Assembly (NCBI RefSeq): GCF_018069625.1
Contig: NZ_CP072941.1
Location: 9,052,001 to 9,116,000 of the forward strand
Reading direction: 5' to 3'
DNA: 64,000 bases
Origin: Streptomyces yatensis
GTDB taxonomy: Bacteria; Actinomycetota; Actinomycetes; Streptomycetales; Streptomycetaceae
Of this stretch, positions 8,000 through 16,050 are shown one piece after another. Position 1 is the stretch's first letter. Each line of letters opens with the position of its first letter. The translations under genes and the position numbers were made by a program. Under the pieces are notes generated by a model that searched no databases, was not told the DNA's origin, and saw nothing but the letters and a program-made list of their open reading frames with translations.

Positions 8000-9223
8000 T
8001 CAGCGGTGGGCGCCGTTGACCGGCACGATCCTCTTCAGCTGCTGGACCGGGTGGAGGGCGGGCGAGCGCTGGATGACCACCATGGCGGCGTCGTCCCCCA
8101 GCCGCCCGCCGACATGGTCCAGCAGATCGCGGCGGAGGTGGAGCAGCAGCCCTTCGGGACCGGAGCCGCTCCACTGCCCGACCCGTTGGGCCAGCGGATA
8201 GAAGGACCCGTCGGGGGCGCGGGCCTCGATCACCCCGTCCGTGTAGAGCAGCAGCGTGTCACCGTCCTCGAAGGGGAAGGCGTCGGGCGTGCCGGAGGAG
8301 CTCGAGCCCCTCGGGAGTCCGCACATGCCCAGCGGAGGGGCGGGCTGGGTCGCGGACAGGGTGGTCACCCCGCCCCGCTCGGGCAGCAGCAGGGGCGGCG
8401 GATGCCCGCAGTTGGTCATGTACACCACGTTGTCCTCGTCCGGGATGTCGACCAGCAGGGCGGTGATGAAGTGCTCTTTGAGCTCCGCCTCCGCCGCGAG
8501 CCGCTCGGCGGCACCGACGCGCTCGGCGTGCGCGATGGTGGTGTGCTCGGCCAGATGCCGGCAGACGCTGCGCTCCAGGACATCGGCGAGCTCCACCAGC
8601 CCGGGGCTGAAATGGGCGGCCTCCCGGAAGGCACCCATCAGCACCGACGCGTCGCTGATGGAGGTCAGCCCCTTGCCCCGGACATCTCCGATGATCAGCC
8701 GTGTGCAGTCCTTGACCCGGGTCGCCGCGTACAGGTCCCCGCCGATCTGCGCCTCGTCCTCGGCCGCCATGTACAGCGAGGCGACCCGCAGCGGGCCCAG
8801 CCGGTGCGGCAACGGCCGCAGTACGACCCGCTGCGTGGCCTCGGACACCGACCGCACCCGGGCCAGCTCACGGTGGCGCCGCCGCTGCTCCTGGGCGTAG
8901 ACCACGATGAGCAGCGAGATCACGGCGATGGCCGCGATCTGCACCTGGTGATTGACGGTGAAGCCACCGCGCAGCGCCGCGATGACCACCTGGGCCGCCA
9001 CCGCCAGCGCGCCGATCAGCGCGGTGACCCGGGGACCGGCGAACGACGGGGTGAGGGCCGGGGCGACCACCAGCAGGGGGCCCAGATGGACCTGGGTCGG
9101 GGTCAGCAGGTCCACACAGGTGATCACCACGATCAGCCCGACCGGGATCGCCACCAAGGCGTGTCCCGGTTGCCATGGCCTCATCAGATCCGTCAGCCGC
9201 CGACGAAACCCCATGTCTTCCAC
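8000..9223 (-). CDS. Membrane-anchored SpoIIE/PP2C-type serine phosphatase
   Basis: This 407-residue protein has about four hydrophobic helices in residues 20-110 and a short linker. A PP2C-SpoIIE phosphatase domain follows: EAQIGGDLYAA, RLIIGDVRGKGL, MTNCGHPPPLLL, DTLLLYTDGVIEAR and GDDAAMVVI, which carry the metal-binding Asp residues. In Streptomyces such proteins usually dephosphorylate anti-anti-sigma factors. No partner lies nearby. It stands alone between convergent and tandem neighbours. Confidence 0.92.
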   Translation of the reverse strand: MEDMGFRRRLTDLMRPWQPGHALVAIPVGLIVVITCVDLLTPTQVHLGPLLVVAPALTPSFAGPRVTALIGALAVAAQVVIAALRGGFTVNHQVQIAAIAVISLLIVVYAQEQRRRHRELARVRSVSEATQRVVLRPLPHRLGPLRVASLYMAAEDEAQIGGDLYAATRVKDCTRLIIGDVRGKGLTSISDASVLMGAFREAAHFSPGLVELADVLERSVCRHLAEHTTIAHAERVGAAERLAAEAELKEHFITALLVDIPDEDNVVYMTNCGHPPPLLLPERGGVTTLSATQPAPPLGMCGLPRGSSSSGTPDAFPFEDGDTLLLYTDGVIEARAPDGSFYPLAQRVGQWSGSGPEGLLLHLRRDLLDHVGGRLGDDAAMVVIQRSPALHPVQQLKRIVPVNGAHR

Positions 9224-9328
9224 TGTGCACCCGTCGATCCCCCTTCTGAGGGACCGGCCCGGTCGGCCGGGGATGCCCGGATCCGGCTGAGGGGCGTGCC
9301 ACCCACGACGGCGGGCCTCCTGCGGAGG

Positions 9329-10597
9329 TCAGTCCGCCTGCGCCCGCGCGGTGTCGACGGCCGCGGGCTGCCCGCCCGGTGCGGGTTCCGAGCGCGCGAC
9401 CGGATGGCCGGGCGTGGGCATGTGGTGGGGGAAACCGATCCGGAGCAGGGCTGCCGCGACGGCGGCCGCCAGGACGACGGCGGCCGCGAGGATCAGGGCC
9501 TGGTGGTACCCGTGGCGCAGCAGCGGGGTGGCGACCAGCGGACCGAGGATCTGGCCCACCGAGTATCCGGCCGTCAGCAGGGCGACCGCGCGCGGGAAGC
9601 GCAGATGCGCGCCGGTCGCGAGCGCGAGCGTGCTGACGCCGATGAACGTGGCGCCGAAGAGCACCGCGGAGAGCAGCGCGGCGGCGACGCCACCGATCAG
9701 CGCGGGCAGCGCGATGCCGACGGCCTGGACGGCCAGGGCGGCCAGCAGCAGGCCCGGGCGGGACCAGCGCCGGCCCAGCCCCGCCCACAGCGCGGCGGAC
9801 GGGATGGCCGCCAGGCCGACCAGCACCCAGGCACCACTGCCGATCCAGCCGGGAGAGCTCTGCTCGATCGCGGCCACCAGGAAGGTGCCCGCGATGATGT
9901 AGCCGATGCCCTCCAGCGTGTAGGACGCCAGGAGCGCGGTGAACCACCGATGGGTGCGCGGGCCGGCCGCCCGCCGCTCCGCGCCGGGCGTGGCGGACGC
10001 CGACGGGGGCGCGGGTTCCGGCCGCAGGAACCATGCCGGCATGGCGAGCAGCGCCGTCAGCCCGGCCGAGGCCCACCACGCGGCCTGCCAGTCGGCGATG
10101 GTGCGCAGGGCGAGGACGAGCAGCCCGGACAGGGCGATACCGGCCCCGACTCCCCCGAAGGCCCACCCCGGCAGGTGCGCGGGGTGGTCGCGCAGATGGC
10201 TGAGCAGGGAACCGGCGGCGATGACGAAGATCAGCGCACTGGCCACGCCCGCACCCAGCCGGAGCACCAGCCATACGCCGGGGGAGTGGGTCAGCGGCAT
10301 CGCGGCCAGGGACACCGCCAGCACCACCAGGCAACCCCGCAGCACGGCCGGGGAACGCGTCAGCCGGGGCAGGAAGGTTCCGGCGAGCGCGCCGAGCAGA
10401 TAGCCGACGTAGTTGGCGGTGGCGAGATTCGCCCCCGTCGCGGCGGACAGCCCGGCCTGAGCGTGCATCAGGGGAAGAATCGGGGTGTAGACGAAACGGC
10501 CCACACCCATGCCCGCTCCCAGCGCGGCGGCGGCCTGGACGACATGGCCCCAGGGTGAGTGACGTAGGCCTCGGGCGTCGGTGACGTGCTGCTGCAT
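9329..10597 (-). CDS. YbfB/YjiJ family MFS transporter
   Basis: This protein of about 422 residues has 12 predicted membrane helices. It opens with GMGVGRFVYTPILPLM and ANYVGYLLGALAG, hallmarks of the YbfB/YjiJ branch of the major facilitator superfamily. A cytoplasmic Ala/Pro/Arg loop divides the two halves near residue 205. The ATG at 10597 precedes the first helix; the ribosome site is weak. The substrate is unknown. Confidence 0.88.
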   Translation of the reverse strand: MQQHVTDARGLRHSPWGHVVQAAAALGAGMGVGRFVYTPILPLMHAQAGLSAATGANLATANYVGYLLGALAGTFLPRLTRSPAVLRGCLVVLAVSLAAMPLTHSPGVWLVLRLGAGVASALIFVIAAGSLLSHLRDHPAHLPGWAFGGVGAGIALSGLLVLALRTIADWQAAWWASAGLTALLAMPAWFLRPEPAPPSASATPGAERRAAGPRTHRWFTALLASYTLEGIGYIIAGTFLVAAIEQSSPGWIGSGAWVLVGLAAIPSAALWAGLGRRWSRPGLLLAALAVQAVGIALPALIGGVAAALLSAVLFGATFIGVSTLALATGAHLRFPRAVALLTAGYSVGQILGPLVATPLLRHGYHQALILAAAVVLAAAVAAALLRIGFPHHMPTPGHPVARSEPAPGGQPAAVDTARAQAD

Positions 10598-10685
10598 GGC
10601 CCCAGGCTGCGCCCGCCACCAGGGCGAATGCCAGGATCGGCGTCCTCTCTGCTGGTAGGCGCAGCCTCTTACGGGCGCCGACGCC

Positions 10686-11066
10686 TCAGTGATCAGCGAC
10701 GATCCGGGAGACGTGATACTGGCGGATCCGCCAACCGCCGCCCTCGCGCCGCAGGACCAACGACAGATGTACCGCGGCCTCCCAGCCCGTCGGATCCCGG
10801 AAGGTGACGTCGGCGAAGCCACCGGCCACGTGTTCGCCGATCCGGTAGCCCTGGACGTTCCCCAGATGGGCCCTGCGGTAGTCCGGAACGGCCGCGTAGT
10901 AGCCGCGCACCGCGTCCCGGCCGGAGATCGTTTCGGGTCCGAACCCCTGGAAGAGGGCGTCGGGGGTGAACAGGTCGGCCATCGCGTCCGTCCGGTGGCC
11001 GTCGAAAGCGGCCTGCCAGCGGCTCAGCACCTCGTGCAGGGGGTCGTTCAGCGAATCAGTACTCAT
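10686..11066 (-). CDS. SnoaL/NTF2-like small protein
   Basis: This 126-residue cone-fold protein shows SRWQAAFDGHRTDAMADLFTPDALFQGFG at its start and a C-terminal strand pair ending GGGWRIRQYHVSRIV, typical of the SnoaL/DUF4440 group. It lies 89 bp downstream of the SDR at 11156 on the same strand, so the two may be co-transcribed. No catalytic assignment is possible. Confidence 0.82.
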   Translation of the reverse strand: MSTDSLNDPLHEVLSRWQAAFDGHRTDAMADLFTPDALFQGFGPETISGRDAVRGYYAAVPDYRRAHLGNVQGYRIGEHVAGGFADVTFRDPTGWEAAVHLSLVLRREGGGWRIRQYHVSRIVADH

Positions 11067-11155
11067 GGTGTCAGCTCCGATGAGGGGCGTCGCCTGAGAG
11101 CCGACGCCGAGAAGGGCGCCCGGGCGGCGGGAATGACGCCCGGGCGGTGCGGGCG

Positions 11156-11869
11156 TCAGTGGCCGGCGCTCTGGCCGCCGTCGACGTGGAGGATCTCGCC
11201 GGTGACGAAGGGGGCGTTCTCCAGGTAGGTCACGGCGTCGACGATGTCGCCGATCTCTCCCATCCGGCCGACCGGGTGGAGGGCGGCGAGGGTGTCGTGG
11301 TACTCCGCCGGGTGCATCGGCGTCTTGATGATGCCGAGTGACACGGCGTTGCTGCGCACCCCACGGGTGGCGTATTCGATGGCCAGGGCCTTGGTCGCCG
11401 ACTGGAGTCCGCCCTTGGTCAGGGAGGCCAGTACGGAGGCGACCGCGGAGTTGGCGTGGTCGACCAGGCTGGTGGTGATCTGGACGACATGCCCGCCGCC
11501 CTGACGGAGCATCTGCTCGACCGCGAGCTGGGTGATGCGGAAGAAACCGCTCAGGTTGATGCCGGTGACCGTGTCGTAGTCCTGCTGCGTGTACTCGGTG
11601 AACGGCTTGGCGACGAAGACGCCGGCGTTGTTCACCAGCGTGTCGATGCGGCCGAAGCGCTCTATCGCGGCGCCGGCCACCCGCTCGGCGGTGGCGGGGT
11701 CGGCGATGTCGCCCTGGACGGTGAGGAGCTGCGGGTCCGGTGAGGGAGCGATCCCGCGCGAGGTCGCGACGACGGCGTAGCCGAGCTTCCGGTAGGCCTC
11801 GACCAGGCCCGCGCCGATGCCCTGGGAGGCGCCGGTGATGATGGCGACCTTCTGGTCAGGAGTGCTCAT
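11156..11869 (-). CDS. SDR-fold oxidoreductase with a non-canonical active site
   Basis: This 237-residue Rossmann protein has TGASQGIG (cofactor loop), NNAG (80-83) and a C-terminal VTGEILHVDGG. The catalytic YxxxK normally ends the segment after Ser134. Here Lys152 is kept, but the Tyr position is Ala148 (ASLTK). Several related SDRs share this change, so it may be a functional subgroup rather than decay. It is divergent from the LysR at 12156, its probable regulator. Confidence 0.88.
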   Translation of the reverse strand: MSTPDQKVAIITGASQGIGAGLVEAYRKLGYAVVATSRGIAPSPDPQLLTVQGDIADPATAERVAGAAIERFGRIDTLVNNAGVFVAKPFTEYTQQDYDTVTGINLSGFFRITQLAVEQMLRQGGGHVVQITTSLVDHANSAVASVLASLTKGGLQSATKALAIEYATRGVRSNAVSLGIIKTPMHPAEYHDTLAALHPVGRMGEIGDIVDAVTYLENAPFVTGEILHVDGGQSAGH

Positions 11870-11903
11870 GGTGACTGTCTCCAGTGGGGTTGTCCGGACC
11901 GGT

Positions 11904-11927
11904 GTTCATGACCGGCTCTCCATGAAC
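11904..11927. promoter_or_regulatory. Operator-like inverted repeat GTTCATG-N10-CATGAAC
   Basis: Perfect 7-bp arms at 11904-11910 and 11921-11927 are separated by 10 bp. They lie 35 bp upstream of the minus-strand SDR start, among repeated ACCGG words. This is the best candidate binding site for the divergent LysR protein or another regulator of the SDR. Confidence 0.55.
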
Positions 11928-12155
11928 ATAGACGACCGGTCGACAAAAACCCAAGGAGGGCGAGGTGCCTCCCACTCGCCCCGGCACCGCTGTGACCTGC
12001 GATGGGAGGCGGCGCCTGCCAGCTGGGAGGAAGCCGGTCACATGGACGCCCCGATACGAGACCGTCCGCACCCGTGCGTCGGGGCCGCAGAGCGGGAGTA
12101 CCCGGGGACGAGGGCGGGACCGGCCGGGGCTCCGGCCGCGGGTAGCATTGCGGGC

Positions 12156-13070
12156 GTGGAGCTGCGCCAGTTGCGGTATTTCGTCGCTGTAGCCGAGGAG
12201 CTGAACTTCGGCCGGGCCGCGGAGCGGCTCCTGATCGCCGGCCCCTCCCTCTCCCAGCAGATCAAGTCGCTGGAACGGGATCTCGGCGTCCGGCTCTTCG
12301 ACCGCGACCGCCGTTCGGTGGCCCTCACTCCGGCCGGTGCGGCCCTGCTCCCGCACACCCGGGACCTGCTCGAGCGCGCCGACGACCTCCGCAACCGCGC
12401 CGCCAGGATCGCGGGCTCGGAACCGGTCCGGCTCGGCTACGTCAACTGGCTGCCCGCCGACCTGACCGCCCGCGCCTCATCGGTGGCGCGCCTGCACATC
12501 GACGCCTGGGTCGCGCCCTCCCACGCCCAGGCCGCCCGCGTCGCCGACGGCGGCCTCGACCTCGCGGTGTGCTGGATCCGTGACGACGACCTGGAGAAGC
12601 TGGGACTCGGCGCCAGACTCATCGGCGCGGAGCGGCTCTACGCCGTCTCGGCCGGGCAGGACACCGGCGAGGTCCGCGCCCGGGACACCGTCGCGCTGCT
12701 GGACGACGACACCACCACATGGCTCTCCTGGAACGACTACGCGGGGCGACTGGCCGAAGAAACCGGCGTCCCGGTGGCGCGCATCACGGACGGCGGCATC
12801 ACCGGTCCCGTGTTCTTCGACCATGTGCGCCGGAGCGGGCGGCCCGTCCTCAACTCGCCCAAGGGCCAGACCACTTCGCTGCCGCCCGATCTGGCCGCCC
12901 GCCCCGTGGCCGGGCCGAAGCTCTACTGGACCTGGTCTCTCGTCTGGCGCCGGGACGAACTCCGCCCGGCCGTACTGAGCACCGTCGACGCCCTGACGGA
13001 AGGCGTCGGCGACTTCGGCATCCACGCGCCGGACGCATGGCTCCCCGACGGGGATCCGTACAAGCGGTAG
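12156..13070 (+). CDS. LysR family transcriptional regulator
   Basis: This 304-residue protein has the LysR winged helix ELRQLRYFVAVAEELNFGRAAERL at residues 2-25, with LSQQIKSLERDLGVRLFDR completing it. An effector domain containing GLDLAVCWIRDDD follows. The GTG start at 12156 has TAGCAT exactly 7 nt upstream and no ribosome site, suggesting leaderless translation. It is divergent from the SDR/SnoaL unit. Confidence 0.9.
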   Translation: MELRQLRYFVAVAEELNFGRAAERLLIAGPSLSQQIKSLERDLGVRLFDRDRRSVALTPAGAALLPHTRDLLERADDLRNRAARIAGSEPVRLGYVNWLPADLTARASSVARLHIDAWVAPSHAQAARVADGGLDLAVCWIRDDDLEKLGLGARLIGAERLYAVSAGQDTGEVRARDTVALLDDDTTTWLSWNDYAGRLAEETGVPVARITDGGITGPVFFDHVRRSGRPVLNSPKGQTTSLPPDLAARPVAGPKLYWTWSLVWRRDELRPAVLSTVDALTEGVGDFGIHAPDAWLPDGDPYKR

Positions 13071-13155
13071 ACCGGGTCGGACCCCGGGGGAGTGGCAAGC
13101 CTGGACGGCGTCCGTCTCCCACCAGGGCCCGTGTCGACCGGGCGCGCGGGCGCCC

Positions 13156-13188
13156 CACGCCCTTGCCGACACCGTCGGCGAAGGCGTG
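13156..13188. terminator. Bidirectional terminator hairpin
   Basis: A 15-bp stem (arms 13156-13170 and 13174-13188, 13 of 15 paired, loop ACC) immediately precedes the stop codon of the convergent DUF899 gene and follows the LysR gene. Confidence 0.65.
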
Positions 13189-14004
13189 TCAGCAGTGCGG
13201 GCCCTGCCTTCCGAGGGTCTCCGCGCGGGTCGCTCCGGGGCGGGTCCACTGCGCTGCGGGGCGGCTGGTCGGGCCCCAGGCGGCGTTCCCGTCCGCGTCC
13301 GTGCGCCAGTACCAGCAGATCGGCGCGCCATGCCCGCCGACCGGCGCGCCGACCTCAGGGGCCTCGGGCCAGCCCTCGGGGTCGTCCTCCCACGCCTCGC
13401 GGCGACCGTAGGGCGTCATGTCGAGCAGGCCGAGGAACCCGCTGGCCGTCTCGTTGCCACGGCCGGTCGTGGAGTAGGTGAGGAACACCCGGTCGCCGTC
13501 GCGCAGGAAGCAGGTGAGGTAACCCATGTCCCCGCCGACCGGCGCGTCCACGTCGCGCACCGAGTACCAGGGCTGGGTGTAGCCCATGAAGTCGACGAAG
13601 GAGGCCACCTCGTCCCACCGGCCCGTGGTCACGATGGCGAACGAGACGCCGCGGGCATTGAGGTACACGGCGTCCTTCAGCTGCCAGGCCGTGGTGGTGC
13701 AGCCCTCGCACTGCCCCTGGTGCGGCGCGCCGTCGTACCACATGTGCTTGTAGACCATGAGCTCGTCGCGGCCCTGGAACAGGTCCAGGAACGGGACCGG
13801 GCCATCCGGTCCGACGACTTCGACCGTCCCGTCGAACTCCACCATCGGCAGCCAGCGGCGGGCCGCGGCGATGGCGTCGCCCTCGCGGGTGTGGGCCTTC
13901 TCGCGGACCAGCAGCTCGTCACGGGCGGCCTGCCAGGTGGCCAGGTCGACGATGGGCGGGCGGCCGGGCAGCGTGGTGGTCGGGTCGTCCGGTGCGGTCG
14001 TCAT
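13189..14004 (-). CDS. DUF899 (thioredoxin-like fold) protein
   Basis: This 271-residue protein has DUF899 hallmarks: WQAARDELLVREKAHTREGD near the N-terminus, RRWLPMVEFD, DLFQGRDELMVYKHMW and GCTTTAWQL. The fold is thioredoxin-like, but the region shows GQCEGC rather than a classical CxxC. Its role is unknown. It is the third minus-strand gene after the DGPF protein and ECF42 sigma factor. The 151-bp gap before it could hold a separate promoter, though I find no ECF42-type site there. Confidence 0.85.
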   Translation of the reverse strand: MTTAPDDPTTTLPGRPPIVDLATWQAARDELLVREKAHTREGDAIAAARRWLPMVEFDGTVEVVGPDGPVPFLDLFQGRDELMVYKHMWYDGAPHQGQCEGCTTTAWQLKDAVYLNARGVSFAIVTTGRWDEVASFVDFMGYTQPWYSVRDVDAPVGGDMGYLTCFLRDGDRVFLTYSTTGRGNETASGFLGLLDMTPYGRREAWEDDPEGWPEAPEVGAPVGGHGAPICWYWRTDADGNAAWGPTSRPAAQWTRPGATRAETLGRQGPHC

Positions 14005-14155
14005 GGTTGTCCTCCGAGGTGTCTCGTACCGGGCAGCGTCGTACGGCGTCCGACGACGGTCACCAGAACAGACTCGCGTCCCGGCCGGAACTCATCGCGG
14101 CACCGCGCGCACCCGGCCGAGCCCGCGCGGAGGCCGGGCCGCCGGGCGCGACGCG

Positions 14156-15331
14156 TCAGCCACGCCGAAGGGTGTTGAGCCGGGCGGCCTGGCGGGTCAG
14201 ATAGTCGCGCTCGGCGAGGTTGGGCGCCTGGTGGGCCGCCTCTGCGTACAGCCGTGCCGCCGTCGCCAGGTCGCCGTCGCGTTCGTGGAGGTACGCCGCC
14301 ACCGCGGTGTGGCGGGGCATGGGGGATCCCCTCTTCGGAGAGGCCGGGGACGAGTCGGTCAGCTCCGCGAGCGCCGCCAGGCCGGCCCGCGGGCCGTCGG
14401 CCTCGCCGACGGCCACCGCGCGGTTGAGCCGGACGACCGGGCTGTCGGTCAGGCGCACGAGCTCGTCGTACCACTCCAGGATCTGCACCCAGTCGGTCTC
14501 CTCGACGGTGGGCGCGTCGGCGTGGAGTGCCGCGATGGCGGCCTGGGCCTGGAACTCGCCCAGCCGGTCGCGGGCGAGGGCCGCCTGCAGGATCACCACC
14601 CCCTCGGCGATCGACGCGGTGTCCCACCGGCCGCGGTCCTGCTCGGCGAGCGGCACCAGACTGCCGTCCGGCGCGGTCCGGGTGGCGCGCCGGGCGTGGT
14701 GGAGCAGCATGAGGGCGAGCAGCCCCGCCACTTCGGGGTGGTCGACCCGGGCCGCGAGCTGCCGGGTGAGCCGGATGGCCTCGGCGGAGAGGTCGACGTC
14801 GCCGGAGTAGCCCTCGTTGAAGACCAGGTAGAGGACGCGCAGCACGGTGGCGACATCGCCGGGCTGGTCGAATCGCACATCGGAGACGGTGCGCTTGGCC
14901 CGGCTGATGCGCTGCGCCATGGTCGCCTCGGGCACCAGATAGGCCTCGGCGATCTGGCGGGTGGTCAGCCCGCCCACGGCGCGCAGGGTGAGCGCGACCG
15001 CGGACGACGGCGTCAGCGACGGGTGGGCGCACAGGAAGTAGAGCTGGAGCGTGTCGTCCACCGCGGGCGCGGGCCCGGGCGCCGGCTCCTCCTCGACCCG
15101 GTCCTCACGCCGGCGGCGCGCGGCATCCGAGCGGGTGGCGTCGAGGAACTTGCGCCAGGCCACGGTGACCAGCCAGCCCTTCGCATCCCGCGGAGGGTCG
15201 GCCGGCCAGCCGCGGACCGCCTCGACCAGTGCGTCCTGTACGGCGTCCTCGGCCGCCGCGAAGTCGGCTCCGCGGCGGACGAGGATGGCGAGCACACTCG
15301 GCGTGAGGCTCCGGATCAGGGCCTCGTTCAT
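14156..15331 (-). CDS. ECF42-type sigma factor with C-terminal TPR-like extension
   Basis: This 391-residue protein has sigma2 (residues 5-70; AAEDAVQDALVEAVRGWP) and sigma4 (about 110-160; LTTRQIAEAYLVPEATMAQRISRAKR). An extension of about 200 residues follows: helical repeats including VFNEGYSG, RLTRQLAAR, LHADAPT and EWYDELVRLTDSPVVRLNRAVAV. This is the layout of ECF42, a group typically encoded with a DGPF (YCII-like) protein, as here. Its ATG overlaps the stop of the DGPF gene (ATGA at 15328-15331), so the two are translationally coupled. Confidence 0.93.
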   Translation of the reverse strand: MNEALIRSLTPSVLAILVRRGADFAAAEDAVQDALVEAVRGWPADPPRDAKGWLVTVAWRKFLDATRSDAARRRREDRVEEEPAPGPAPAVDDTLQLYFLCAHPSLTPSSAVALTLRAVGGLTTRQIAEAYLVPEATMAQRISRAKRTVSDVRFDQPGDVATVLRVLYLVFNEGYSGDVDLSAEAIRLTRQLAARVDHPEVAGLLALMLLHHARRATRTAPDGSLVPLAEQDRGRWDTASIAEGVVILQAALARDRLGEFQAQAAIAALHADAPTVEETDWVQILEWYDELVRLTDSPVVRLNRAVAVGEADGPRAGLAALAELTDSSPASPKRGSPMPRHTAVAAYLHERDGDLATAARLYAEAAHQAPNLAERDYLTRQAARLNTLRRG

Positions 15332-15747
15332 TGATGAGGGCAGTCCGTGGTGTTGGGCGACTCGGCCAGGAACGGGCGCAGCTCGAGCCACTCGTGGATC
15401 GGCTTGCCGCCCGCCCCGGGGGCGGCCGACAGCTCCCCGGCCAGCTCGACGGCGCGCTCGTAGCTGTCGACGTCGATCACCATCCAGCCCGCGATGAGGT
15501 CCTTGGTCTCGGCGAACGGGCCGTCGGTGACCGGCGGGCGCCCCTCACCGTCGTACCGCACCCAGGTCCCCTCGGGGGCGAGTGCCTGGCCGCCGACGAA
15601 CTCGCCGGTCTCCTCCAGCCGCGCCGCGAAGTCGTTCATGTACTTCATGTGCGCGGAGACCTCCTCCGGCGCCCACTGGTCCATGGGCACGTCGTTGACC
15701 GCGGCCGGAGCGCCACGGTAGTGCTTGAGCAGCAAGTACTTGGCCAT
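15328..15747 (-). CDS. DGPF/YCII-related protein, ECF42 partner
   Basis: This 139-residue protein carries the defining VTDGPFAETKD motif near residue 87 and starts MAKYLLLKHYRG, typical of the YCII-related family. DGPF proteins are the usual genomic partner and target of ECF42 sigma factors. GGAGA lies upstream of the ATG. An ECF42-like promoter sits about 50-80 bp upstream. The biochemical function of the family is unknown. Confidence 0.92.
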   Translation of the reverse strand: MAKYLLLKHYRGAPAAVNDVPMDQWAPEEVSAHMKYMNDFAARLEETGEFVGGQALAPEGTWVRYDGEGRPPVTDGPFAETKDLIAGWMVIDVDSYERAVELAGELSAAPGAGGKPIHEWLELRPFLAESPNTTDCPHQ

Positions 15748-15799
15748 CGTGTGTCTCCTCGGTGCTGATGCGACCCATTGTGGTCGCGTTCACCCCGGG

Positions 15800-15826
15800 G
15801 ACGGAGCAGGTCGCGCGTTCTCGACA
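15800..15826 (-). promoter_or_regulatory. ECF42-type promoter of the DGPF-sigma operon
   Basis: On the minus strand TGTCGA (15826-15821) is followed by 17 nt and CGTC (15803-15800). This matches the pattern reported for ECF42 (TGTCGA at -35 and CG(A/T)C at -10), so the operon is probably autoregulated. The predicted leader is about 45 nt long. Confidence 0.7.
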
Positions 15827-15931
15827 TCGCCGGCCGAACTTTTTTGGCGCCCTTGGATGATCATGGGCGAGCCGTCCTTCCGGCCCCGCCGCCCGCGAGG
15901 CTCAGCGGGCTGCCCCGCCTTCAGCGGCACC

Positions 15932-15958
15932 TGTCACAGACGGGCGCACTACCCGGTC
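15932..15958 (+). promoter_or_regulatory. ECF41-type promoter P1 (TGTCACA-N16-GGTC)
   Basis: TGTCACA (15932-15938), 16 nt, then GGTC (15955-15958), reading toward the epimerase-like gene at 16051. It is one of five sites with identical boxes and spacing. The -35 box equals the ECF41 consensus I know; the -10 box differs from the classical CGTC by one base. Confidence 0.78.
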
Positions 15959-16050
15959 CATGTGATGTGAAGAGCCCCACGGTGAGCGCTGCCGTGGATG
16001 ACGTCTTGGGGGCATCCGGACCGGCCTCCGCAGGAAGGGAAGGCTTCTCC

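Noticed and set aside
7586..10558. A 990-residue plus-strand open frame over the phosphatase and MFS genes
   Set aside because: It runs antisense to two genes with clear domains, has no recognisable domain, and reflects the lack of stops in very GC-rich DNA.
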